Positions 6,370 to 12,564 of a stretch of DNA of 12,564 nt are shown one piece after another (position 1 is the stretch's first letter; each line of letters begins with the position of its first letter). The position numbers and the translations under genes are program-made. The notes beneath the pieces were generated by a model. It worked only from the letters and a program-made list of their open reading frames with translations. It made no database searches and was not told the origin of the DNA. This DNA comes from JBFGJY01 sp041576975 (GTDB lineage Bacteria; Pseudomonadota; Gammaproteobacteria; UBA4575): positions 1 through 12,564 of the forward strand of contig JBFGJY010000070.1 of the NCBI GenBank assembly GCA_041576975.1, in the 5' to 3' direction.

Positions 6370-7815
6370 TTACTTTAATTGATAAATGGGATCCGACATC
6401 AACGCCAGAATGTCATTTGTATTCAATTTTCCCGTTGCAGATGTTGTAGAACTTACGTTAATTGCATCTTCCACCAGGAGAACATTTATTATTTTCTGCT
6501 TATCATGTGTTTTAATAAATCTTTCTATAAAAGGCCGTAAATCAACTTTCCTATCGTTTTCTCTTAGTATTTTTGGTAATGCAAATTTTCCATTTGCCCT
6601 ATTGCTCATTTCAGCGCCATTACCTCGAAACATACGCTCTAATAACTGCTGACGAGACAACAAACTACTTGACGTAATCCATTCATTGCCACCTGGCCAG
6701 CCTTTGACATTGGGCGGATCAAATAAATTTTGGCCAAGATGAGCACCTGCAAATGCAACCACTCTTCCATCCTGAACTGGAATTTCAAAAATTCGCAAGG
6801 TTCCTACAATAAAATCGACAGGAGACTTTATTAGTCGACCATAATTAGCAGGTCTTCGAAAATCTTTGCTGATCAGTAATTCATGCATCAAGGGTTTCAT
6901 TTCATAATTATTTGCGCGAAATATTTTTGCAAGTCGATCAATCTCTGCTTTGTTAGGAGATTCTGAAATAAACTCTAACCATAATTTATTTACTAAGAAG
7001 GTAGCTGTCTCTGGCTGTTCAAAGATTATGTTTACTATGTCTTCACCATTGAACGCACCACTCTTTCCTAGGAATTTCTTTTTACCAAAATCATGGCGTT
7101 GTTTGTAAAATCTAAACTCACCTGTATTGCGATCAATTGACCATCCGGTGAATGCTCGAGCTGCCTCTTTGATATCTAACTCGGTGTAGTTACCTTCGCC
7201 TAGTGCAAATAGCTCTAATAATTCACGTGCGAAATTTTCGTTAGGGGCTTGCTTAGAGCTTTTGAAATTATCCAAATATCCTAACATTGCAGAATCTCTG
7301 CAAATTGCATGAGTGAGTTCCTTGAAATTACCTAAGGCATACTTTCGAAATAACACGTTTTGACGGTATAGCAAAATAGGCTGTTTTATTTTTTGCAAAC
7401 TTGAAGTGAAATGGTTATGCCAAAACAAGGTCATTTTTTCTGTAAATGGTGAATCTGTATTCACCATTTCTGCATACCACCAACCCTTTAACTCCAGCCC
7501 TTTTTTACGCTGCTCCATACGAAACGCTTTACGCTGTTCTACAGAGGCATTTTTCATGCGTTTGCGATCAATCTTTAATGGCTCGAATAACCATGCAGGA
7601 GGAGACATCTCTGTTTTTACATTAGACTGCTCAAGCAAATGGGCTACTGCATGTTCATAATTCAACGTTGAGTAGTATTGAATCTCTTCTGCATCACCCC
7701 CAAAGCCAGTTCTTGATAGCAAATGCCTTGCCTCTGCATCGGGCATCGCAAGTACAGCACCGCTAACAACGAGTAACAATAAAACCAGCAGAATGTGACT
7801 CATGATTCTTAGCAT
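6370..7815 (-). CDS. DUF1800 domain protein, exported
   Basis: I place the start at ATG 7813-7815, giving 481 aa, because AGGCGGA lies 8 nt before it; the frame could run back to a TTG at 7851, but that is unlikely. A Sec signal peptide (hydrophobic residues 7-20, likely cut after VLA at 23) precedes the DUF1800 hallmarks. These are ARHLLSRTGFGG (29-40), EKMTLFWHNHF, NFARELLELFALG, an AxAFTGW segment, HDFGKKKFLG, and PPNVKGWPGG near the C-terminus. Family function is unknown; members are secreted or periplasmic and nearly always sit beside a DUF1501 gene, as here. The length is within the family range. Upstream, TTGACC at 7895-7900 (minus strand) could be a -35 box, but its -10 is poor. Confidence 0.92.
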   Translation of the reverse strand: MLRIMSHILLVLLLLVVSGAVLAMPDAEARHLLSRTGFGGDAEEIQYYSTLNYEHAVAHLLEQSNVKTEMSPPAWLFEPLKIDRKRMKNASVEQRKAFRMEQRKKGLELKGWWYAEMVNTDSPFTEKMTLFWHNHFTSSLQKIKQPILLYRQNVLFRKYALGNFKELTHAICRDSAMLGYLDNFKSSKQAPNENFARELLELFALGEGNYTELDIKEAARAFTGWSIDRNTGEFRFYKQRHDFGKKKFLGKSGAFNGEDIVNIIFEQPETATFLVNKLWLEFISESPNKAEIDRLAKIFRANNYEMKPLMHELLISKDFRRPANYGRLIKSPVDFIVGTLRIFEIPVQDGRVVAFAGAHLGQNLFDPPNVKGWPGGNEWITSSSLLSRQQLLERMFRGNGAEMSNRANGKFALPKILRENDRKVDLRPFIERFIKTHDKQKIINVLLVEDAINVSSTTSATGKLNTNDILALMSDPIYQLK

Positions 7816-8105
7816 ATTGAAATTCCGCCTAATAAGGGCAGTTACTATCAATAACGCGGAGCTCCCAAATTAGTTGACGGTATTGATGAAAATAGGTCAA
7901 AAAAATTGCTGATTCAACCACCACATTGCCGTTTGGGGAACATAGACATGGTTTTTAACACAAGAAATTTTGGGGTTTAATATAAATTTCAAGGTCAATG
8001 CCTGTAAATATTGTGTACTTTTTCTTAGACTTGAGTGTCCACTTTCGACCCAAAGCGGGCGTTCTGCTTTTGAATTAATGGATTAGATTACACTTCAGTA
8101 TATTG
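7816..8105. other. Intergenic region between DUF1800 and hypothetical gene
   Basis: These 290 nt contain one copy of the stem-loop repeat (8036-8063) and the presumed promoter of the DUF1800-DUF1501 unit. I found no protein-like frame longer than about 26 codons on either strand, and no RNA gene. Confidence 0.5.
8036..8063 (+). repeat. Stem-loop repeat, copy A
   Basis: This is the most diverged of four 28-bp related palindromes: TGTCCACTTT, then CGACCC, then AAAGCGGGCG. In the minus-strand transcript 8 of 10 stem positions can pair, counting one G-U. It lies 42 nt beyond the stop of the 112-aa gene. There is no U-tract. Confidence 0.65.
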
Positions 8106-8444
8106 TTACGCATTAACAGACTGTAATGACCTAATAAGAGCATTTCCTACCCAATGGTTGATATGTGGAGCACGCTTCGCATGGTTACAAATCATATCCA
8201 AAGTGCTTTCTCTATTAGACCAAGTATCACCATTTCGGATTTGCGAAACTATATTTAATACTCTGAGATTGATTTCGTTTACTTGCTTTAACCCTGTTAG
8301 TTTTTCATCTCTACTCATGACCTCTCCAGTGCAAATTGCTTTTCCAGTAATGGCAAGCTCGAAAACAAACTCTTCTAATAGCTTTAATTCGTCTTTAGGA
8401 CTTACTGCTATGAATTTTAATTTGGAAAATTCGTCAATCATCAT
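8106..8444 (-). CDS. Hypothetical protein, 112 aa
   Basis: I do not recognise this protein. It is predicted to be soluble and mostly helical, with no signal peptide or membrane segment. Features are an acidic helix (KDELKLLEEFVFEL, about 17-30), Cys38, Cys86 and two His near the C-terminus (HINHWVGNALIRSL). Two adjacent ATGs (8444 and 8441) follow a run of six G, leaving almost no Shine-Dalgarno spacing for either. The same frame stays open for 18 codons upstream of the ATG with protein-like content but no start codon. A 14-codon ORF beginning at ATG 8485 ends in an ATGA overlap with this start, so a leader peptide, an alternative start or a one-base frameshift in the G run is possible. Repeat copy A follows it and copy B precedes it. 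Confidence 0.6.
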   Translation of the reverse strand: MMIDEFSKLKFIAVSPKDELKLLEEFVFELAITGKAICTGEVMSRDEKLTGLKQVNEINLRVLNIVSQIRNGDTWSNRESTLDMICNHAKRAPHINHWVGNALIRSLQSVNA

Positions 8445-8592
8445 CCCCCCAACAGGACATATGTGGAATACAACAAACGGGCCATTCTCTCTTGGATTTT
8501 AATTACTTAAATGTACAACTTTGAATGTAAATAAAATGTAAATAGACTATATTTTTGAACTAAATTCTCTTTTGATTTCAATAATAATTGAA

Positions 8593-8620
8593 TATCCGCT
8601 TTTAGCCGAAAGCAGACATT
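8593..8620 (+). repeat. Stem-loop repeat, copy B
   Basis: TATCCGCTTT, TAGCCG, AAAGCAGACA, then TT. In the minus-strand transcript all ten stem positions can pair, two of them as G-U. It lies 28 nt beyond the stop of the DUF4382 lipoprotein gene. No U-tract follows. Confidence 0.8.
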
Positions 8621-8648
8621 TAAATTATAACGCCAAAAGACACAACTT

Positions 8649-9602
8649 CTAAAAATCAACCCGAGTACTTTGACCCGCATTTACAGTTACAGGGTTGGTT
8701 GTGTTAATAGGTGTGTTATCAAATAAAATCATATTATCTTGATCTGGCAAATCATCTGAGAATTGACAAGTTAATGCCACAGTATACTGTTTGCCTCCAT
8801 CACTCCCGTCAATAAAACCAGCAGTATATTTATACAAGCTATCCATTGGATCAAGCTTTACCATTGCAGTTGTAATTGGATCAATATCGGTCGTGTCGGT
8901 TGTGTTTAGATCATCCGGTATCACCACGTCACCAGAAAACACATACACTGCTGCATTTTCAATGTTATCTCCAATACCCATGCAAGCATCTTGCATAACC
9001 GTGCCTGTAATTGAACCTACCTGATCATTTTTTACCAATCTTAATGTCGGCCGCAATTTATAGTCGGGAAAACCTTCTGGATTATTCACAGATTTATGCA
9101 AATCAAAATCTATGGTAAAAGCTGTTGAGCTATCTTGTTCAACGTAATAATTGGTATTAATTTTTAAACCAGATTGATCTCCACTTGGCACATATAAGGA
9201 ATAACGTGCACCGTTTTTAAGAATAATATATGAATCTTGATCATTTCCTTGCTCTGCAATTACACATAAGCGCGCCCATTGATATGGACCTGATGGGACC
9301 AATTCATCGCTTATCAATTGAGCAAATTCATTCCCTTGATATTGTAAAAGATCAATTTGTTTTACTGGATCAAATGTGAATATTCTTCTTCCACTATTAG
9401 CAGATTGAAGTTCTAGGCAATCAAATGACACCACAACATTTTGTGCATCGGAAACGGGAGAGTCCGTAATTGCAAAACTTACTTGGCCGGTACCAGATCC
9501 ACCACTTGAGGAACCGCCACCTCCGCCACTCAAACAAGCTGTTAATAAAAAAGATACAAATGTAATAAATATGGCATAGGCCATTAGTTTGAAAACGCGC
9601 AT
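8649..9602 (-). CDS. DUF4382 domain lipoprotein
   Basis: I start this at ATG 9600-9602 (317 aa), because AAGGAG lies 8 nt before it; a GTG seven codons upstream is also in frame but has worse context. A signal peptide ends in a textbook lipobox LLTAC with Cys23, followed by a flexible Gly/Ser linker. The DUF4382 domain then starts with GQVSFAITDSPVSDAQNVVV, continues with FDCLEL, and has the IDLLQY and YQWARL segments typical of the family. A second beta-rich part begins at GSITGTV and resembles a carboxypeptidase-regulatory-like fold, with two further Cys. It is probably anchored to the outer membrane. DUF4382 function is unknown; the fold suggests binding to sugar or protein. It appears monocistronic between repeat copies. 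Confidence 0.88.
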   Translation of the reverse strand: MRVFKLMAYAIFITFVSFLLTACLSGGGGGSSSGGSGTGQVSFAITDSPVSDAQNVVVSFDCLELQSANSGRRIFTFDPVKQIDLLQYQGNEFAQLISDELVPSGPYQWARLCVIAEQGNDQDSYIILKNGARYSLYVPSGDQSGLKINTNYYVEQDSSTAFTIDFDLHKSVNNPEGFPDYKLRPTLRLVKNDQVGSITGTVMQDACMGIGDNIENAAVYVFSGDVVIPDDLNTTDTTDIDPITTAMVKLDPMDSLYKYTAGFIDGSDGGKQYTVALTCQFSDDLPDQDNMILFDNTPINTTNPVTVNAGQSTRVDF

Positions 9603-9932
9603 TATTACAACTCCTTTGGGCACATCCCTTGCGATTAATAAAGAAACTGACCTTTATTATTCTTATATTTAGGCAGTTACTTGCTTAAAACACGATAGAG
9701 GCTAATTCCCCATGGAGAGGTTTAATGCAGATAAACGGTATATAAATAGAGACTACAGGTCGTGGCCTTTTGCCTTATTATTACAATATTAAATATTGCA
9801 CTGTAAGGAATTGATTAGCCATTCACTGGACTAAGTAAAATTTAAACAAAATTTGGAATTGTAGTAACAACATTTTCTGTATGACCGCTTTTGGCCGAAA
9901 GCAGACATTAAATATTTACTTTCAAGCATTCT
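9603..9932. other. Intergenic region upstream of the DUF4382 lipoprotein
   Basis: These 330 nt contain repeat copy C and the presumed lipoprotein promoter. On the minus strand TATAAG at 9663-9668 could be a -10 box but lacks a good -35 partner. The only plus-strand frame with some protein character is 26 codons (9712-9792), too short to call. I see no riboswitch I can name. Confidence 0.45.
9882..9909 (+). repeat. Stem-loop repeat, copy C
   Basis: TGACCGCTTT, TGGCCG, AAAGCAGACA, then TT. In the minus-strand transcript nine of ten stem positions can pair, counting one G-U. It lies 23 nt beyond the stop of the HDOD gene. It differs from copy B at only three positions. No U-tract follows. Confidence 0.82.
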
Positions 9933-10862
9933 TTAATCATTTTTTGCTAATTCAACCTTCGCATGTTCCGCTATTGCTTCCATTAAATATGGATCTCCTG
10001 AATTAATCTCAAACAGTTCTGCAGTCTCTTGATACTCTTCTATTATTTGTCCTAAAGCATGTAAAAACTTCTTCATATCGAAGTTCAGCAACTCATCTAA
10101 CATAACAGCCGCATAAACATAATCCTTATCGGCTTCGTCACAACAAATACAATCTGCAATAAAATCTGATAGTGCGGTACAATTCGCAGCCTCTTGCATG
10201 TTTAGTTCTACATCCGGTTGCTTTTTATCATGACTCACAGCGACCAATTGAGTGATTAATTTAGGTAGATGCCACTTTTCCAAAACCCACGCGCCAATTG
10301 CTGCATGATCGGTATTGAGTGCGAGGATTTCTGCATGTTGGATTTCCGTGTGGCTGCAGCGTTTATTTTCTAAATTCTCATAGACTTCGGGACATATCAA
10401 ATCAATTGCGAGCATTCCAATATTTTGGAGTAACCCAGGCAAAAACAATTCTTCATATTTTTGGTAACCAATAGTTTTACCAAGATGTCTACTGGCAACT
10501 GCGGACGCCAGCGAATGTTGCCAATAATAACTATGATCTAGACCAATATTATTATTTTTATTCATTGATGCGCTAAGGGAAAAGCTAAGTGCTAAATTTA
10601 GCATCCCATTCCAGCCAAATAACGTCACTGCTTGTTGGAGATTTTCTGTCTTGTACGCTCTTGCATACATCGGTGAGTTTGCGGTGCGCAGGATTTTTGC
10701 GGTTAAAGCTGGATCAACACTTACGACTTCTGCCAAGGTATCTACATTAGTATCAGATTGACAACTTAACTCGATAATCTGCTCGGCAATTGCTGGAGGG
10801 CTGGGAAGTTGCGTACAGCATTCAAGCCTCTCCAGTAAATCTGGGTCTACTGCTGCTACCAT
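9933..10862 (-). CDS. HDOD domain protein with degenerate HD motif
   Basis: A 309-aa cytoplasmic protein whose HDOD domain spans about residues 12-210. Visible family features are LPSPPAIAEQI (19-29), the DPALTAKILRTANSP segment (50-64), LFGWNGMLNLAL (81-92), W-x-HS at 114-117, and DHAAIGAWVLEKWHLP (185-200). The place where HD phosphohydrolases carry GLLHDIG reads GLLQNIG (143-149), so the metal-binding His-Asp pair is lost and the protein is probably a non-catalytic regulator or scaffold, as for most HDOD proteins. The C-terminal 100 residues are helical and have several cysteines (228, 238, 240, 241). HDOD proteins often work with c-di-GMP or two-component pathways; here no such domain is fused. 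The start lacks a clear Shine-Dalgarno, but an in-frame stop lies three codons upstream. Confidence 0.9.
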   Translation of the reverse strand: MVAAVDPDLLERLECCTQLPSPPAIAEQIIELSCQSDTNVDTLAEVVSVDPALTAKILRTANSPMYARAYKTENLQQAVTLFGWNGMLNLALSFSLSASMNKNNNIGLDHSYYWQHSLASAVASRHLGKTIGYQKYEELFLPGLLQNIGMLAIDLICPEVYENLENKRCSHTEIQHAEILALNTDHAAIGAWVLEKWHLPKLITQLVAVSHDKKQPDVELNMQEAANCTALSDFIADCICCDEADKDYVYAAVMLDELLNFDMKKFLHALGQIIEEYQETAELFEINSGDPYLMEAIAEHAKVELAKND

Positions 10863-10961
10863 GAATTTTTATATGTAATTAACCGCATAATAAAAGATAA
10901 CGGCGAATGCTTTAATCGCTTTAGGAATGGTGTGACAAAACGAACGGTCTATGGATTAAAA

Positions 10962-10989
10962 TGTCGGCTTTTGGCCGTAAGCGGACATT
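10962..10989 (+). repeat. Stem-loop repeat, copy D
   Basis: TGTCGGCTTT, TGGCCG, TAAGCGGACA, then TT. Nine outer positions pair except for one C-C mismatch in the minus-strand transcript. Its last base is also the last base of the terminal stop codon of the decayed minus-strand gene. No U-tract follows. Confidence 0.8.
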
Positions 10990-11264
10990 TATGAATTAGA
11001 ATTTTCCGCACTCCAATCCATCTACACCTCGGCTACTTCACGAAAATAAATTTTTGCTGCATTCTCTACAGTAATCTCAACAGTGTCGATTTGCCTGCAA
11101 AGTTATTTGCGCAAATTAATTAAGTTGATTACATCTATGTGATCTACTACTAGTATCGTTAGAATATCCCAATTAGCGTTGGTCACTTCATCATGACAGT
11201 AGTTTTCAGTGGCTCATGTACTCGTAGTAAATAAGATCAAGCCACAACATGCGATTATCTTCAT
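10989..11264 (-). pseudogene. Decayed gene for a small exported protein (about 91 aa)
   Basis: Reading from ATG at 11262-11264 gives one continuous protein-like frame of 92 codons broken by three in-frame stops: TGA (11214-11216), TAA (11103-11105) and TAG (11022-11024), ending in TAA at 10989-10991. Codons 1-16 resemble a signal peptide (MKIIACCGLILFTTST). Then come NYCHDEVTNANWD, LINLRK, stop, LCRQID, and ITVENAAKIYFREVAEV. The layout of an N-terminal Cys, ANxxW, LR-G-LC and a C-terminal helix recalls a family of small periplasmic proteins with two cysteines, which I remember but cannot name; the middle stop would replace the Gly of a GLC motif. No Shine-Dalgarno is evident. Continuity over all three stops without a frameshift favours a pseudogene over chance, but a similarity search is needed to settle it. 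Confidence 0.5.
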
Positions 11265-11363
11265 AAAAAATTAGCATTATTCTGAATTAATATCCAATAT
11301 ATTCTTGAACTAATATATCTGTTGTACAATCAATAACCTTAACGATTAAATATTATCTTTGAA

Positions 11364-11954
11364 ATGTGCGGCAGATTTTCACTTGACCAATATCCAGACT
11401 CCATCATTAAAGCATTGGATGTCGGCCCTGTGAATTTCAAACCACGCAACCAAGTTTATCCCACCAATCAAATTGACGTGGTTTTTCGTGGTGAAGACAG
11501 CAATGAAATTGCGGTAATGACCTGGGGCTGGGAACGTCCCTTCACGAAAAGACCGTTAATTAATTTTCGTGGCTATGAGGCATGGGAGAAACGCACTTGG
11601 TCTAAAGCATTACGCGAACGCCGCTGCATTAGTCCTGTAAGTGGTTTCTTTGAATGGAATGAGAATCACCCCAAAGGCCACCGAGATCGTTATCGAATTA
11701 AACCAACCTATGACGATGAATTTGCGTTTGGTGGCGTGTATGAAATTAATTCTGAAACTGGTGAGATGTTCGTTAGTATCGCAACCACAGACCCAAATAA
11801 GAAGATGTCAAAAATACATCATCGAATGCCGGTGATATTAGACAAAGATGAGTTTAATGATTGGTTTGTATCAAAGGAGCGTGATCACGTGGATGATTTG
11901 ATGCACCCTGCGAATGAAGATTGGATTGATGTAGTGCTAGATATGCAAATCTAG
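11364..11954 (+). CDS. SRAP domain protein (YedK/HMCES-like abasic-site crosslinking enzyme)
   Basis: A 196-aa SOS-response-associated peptidase family protein. The start is fixed by chemistry: Met is removed so that Cys2 (MCGRF) becomes the N-terminal nucleophile that forms a thiazolidine crosslink with abasic sites in single-stranded DNA. Other active-site residues are Asn67 with Arg69 (LINFRG), Glu97 (SGFFEW) and His152 (KIHHRMP). It is somewhat shorter than E. coli YedK (about 222 aa) and diverges in places: YPTNQ replaces the usual APTQ, and INFRGYEAWEK replaces the INARxE segment. It therefore belongs to a compact subgroup. Function is protection of abasic sites at replication forks. 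No recognisable LexA box precedes it. The alpha/beta-hydrolase gene begins 13 nt after its stop. Confidence 0.92.
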   Translation: MCGRFSLDQYPDSIIKALDVGPVNFKPRNQVYPTNQIDVVFRGEDSNEIAVMTWGWERPFTKRPLINFRGYEAWEKRTWSKALRERRCISPVSGFFEWNENHPKGHRDRYRIKPTYDDEFAFGGVYEINSETGEMFVSIATTDPNKKMSKIHHRMPVILDKDEFNDWFVSKERDHVDDLMHPANEDWIDVVLDMQI

Positions 11955-11967
11955 TTTAGTTTTGAAT

Positions 11968-12564
11968 ATGAAAACAAAATTATTCTTATGCAATATGTAT
12001 TTAATTACACTTTTGTTTGCGTGTAGTCCTTTAACACTAGTCAATTTGACAAGTTCTACAGATCACTTTGAGAAAATTACTGATGTGGCATACGGAGATA
12101 TGGGTCGACAGAAGCTAGACATTTACATACCAAAAGAGGCTAATAATATAAATGATGCGAGCAGAGTGCTAGTAGTATATTTCTATGGAGGTGGATGGGA
12201 TTCAGGTAGTAAAAATAAATATAAATTTGTCGCATCAACATTGACACAACAAGGATATACAGTGGCTATACCGGACTATCGCTTATATCCTGAGGTTGTA
12301 TTTCCCTCCTTTATTGAAGATGCAGCCCTTGCAATAGCATGGCTGCAAAAAAATCATGAGCAATATTTAAGTCATGTTGAAAGGATTTATTTAATGGGGC
12401 ACTCTGCTGGCGCGCATATTGCAAGCCTATTGACCACTAATGAGCAATACTTAAATAAAGCAGATGTGCGCACCGAAAATCTTGCAGGATTTATAGGATT
12501 AGCAGGCCCATATAACTTTCTGCCTCTTAAATCAAAAAAGTTGAAAAAAATATTTCCTGAAAAA
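11968..12564 (+). CDS. Alpha/beta-hydrolase (carboxylesterase-like) lipoprotein, 3' end outside window
   Basis: The frame is open from ATG 11968 through the last base (199 codons visible). A signal peptide ends in a lipobox, LLFAC with Cys19, indicating a membrane-anchored lipoprotein. The enzyme part shows the oxyanion-hole element YGGGW (73-77; HGGGW is usual), PDYRLYPEVVFP (102-113), a DAALAIAWL helix, and the nucleophile elbow GHSAGAH with Ser146. This matches the BD-FAE/carboxylesterase type of alpha/beta hydrolase, which cleaves short acyl or feruloyl esters; the substrate cannot be read from the sequence. The catalytic Asp and His would lie beyond the window. It follows the SRAP gene by 13 nt on the same strand and is likely co-transcribed, but no functional link is evident. 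Confidence 0.88.
   Translation, partial: MKTKLFLCNMYLITLLFACSPLTLVNLTSSTDHFEKITDVAYGDMGRQKLDIYIPKEANNINDASRVLVVYFYGGGWDSGSKNKYKFVASTLTQQGYTVAIPDYRLYPEVVFPSFIEDAALAIAWLQKNHEQYLSHVERIYLMGHSAGAHIASLLTTNEQYLNKADVRTENLAGFIGLAGPYNFLPLKSKKLKKIFPEK

Larger units (their letters stand above)
10863..11363. other. Intergenic region between HDOD and SRAP genes
   Basis: These 501 nt have no intact gene. They contain repeat copy D (10962-10989), a decayed minus-strand gene (10989-11264) and the SRAP promoter region. In the last, TTGTACAAT at 11322-11330 gives a possible -10 (TACAAT), but no well-spaced -35 is clear. Confidence 0.6.

Noticed and set aside
6386..6652. Plus-strand ORF inside the DUF1800 gene
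   Set aside because: It is a shadow of the DUF1800 coding sequence with no start signal or family features. The same holds for the other opposite-strand or out-of-phase frames at 1449-1649, 7406-7660, 8158-8502, 8791-9024 and 11641-11835.
7851..7851. TTG start for the DUF1800 protein (493 aa)
   Set aside because: The ATG at 7815 has a good Shine-Dalgarno and gives a normal signal peptide; the 12 extra residues are polar and have no ribosome site.
7929..7952. Possible fifth degenerate copy of the 28-bp repeat
   Set aside because: It shares only CCG, TTTGG and AGACAT and has no usable stem, so it is within chance expectation.
9623..9623. GTG start for the DUF4382 lipoprotein
   Set aside because: The ATG at 9602 follows AAGGAG with 8-nt spacing and begins a compact lipoprotein signal.
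9712..9792. 26-codon plus-strand ORF
   Set aside because: It has an AGAGG upstream but is very short, isolated, and has no partner or recognisable feature.
9660..9800. c-di-GMP (GEMM) riboswitch upstream of the DUF4382 gene
   Set aside because: I looked for the GGGCAAACC and GACGCAAAGCC core on the minus strand and did not find it; only weak pairings such as around CCATGG are present.
11305..11330. LexA (SOS) box or -35/-10 promoter before the SRAP gene
   Set aside because: CTGT is present at 11319-11322, but no matching ACAG lies 8 nt on; TTGAAC and TACAAT are only 14 nt apart.

Overview
The window is AT-rich and looks like chromosomal DNA of a gammaproteobacterium. That placement is an inference from gene content: a DUF2970 small membrane protein, an AddB-like PD-(D/E)XK nuclease, a GspG-type pseudopilin, a GGDEF/EAL enzyme, an HDOD protein and a short SRAP protein. 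Dispersed palindromic repeats with a (T)GTCCGCTTTTGGCCG-AAAGC(A/G)GACATT-like consensus also fit. I see no rRNA, tRNA, CRISPR array, insertion sequence or prophage gene, and no clear U-tract terminator.

Layout. 1-1172 (+) is the 3' end of a RecB/AddB-like nuclease, followed 7 nt later by an SGNH/GDSL esterase lipoprotein (1180-1794). A convergent DUF2970 gene (1809-2012, -) is preceded by a possible 31-codon small ORF. From 2324 a two-gene unit encodes a GspG-like pseudopilin and, 9 nt later, a membrane-bound c-di-GMP enzyme (Cache-like sensor, HAMP, GGDEF, EAL). It converges with only 5 nt spacing on a minus-strand pair encoding two exported proteins, DUF1800 then DUF1501.

From about 8.0 to 11.3 kb there are four successive minus-strand units: a hypothetical 112-aa protein, a DUF4382 lipoprotein, an HDOD protein whose HD pair is replaced by QN, and a decayed small exported-protein gene with three in-frame stops that is not an open ORF. 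Each unit is followed within 0-42 nt by one copy of the same 28-bp stem-loop repeat, all four in the same orientation. At 11364 a plus-strand pair begins: an SRAP (YedK/HMCES-type) DNA-protein crosslink enzyme and an alpha/beta-hydrolase lipoprotein cut by the window end.

How the genes may work together (inference): the pseudopilin, the dual-domain c-di-GMP enzyme and the adjacent exported DUF1800/DUF1501 pair are the most suggestive group. They could form a c-di-GMP-tuned pseudopilus or secretion-linked surface function. The nuclease end and the SRAP protein are both DNA-repair functions but lie about 10 kb apart and are not obviously linked. The most unusual observations are the repeat-per-3'-end pattern, the decayed gene at 10989-11264, the 19-bp perfect palindrome on the start codon of the GGDEF/EAL gene, and that enzyme's ETL signature in place of EAL.
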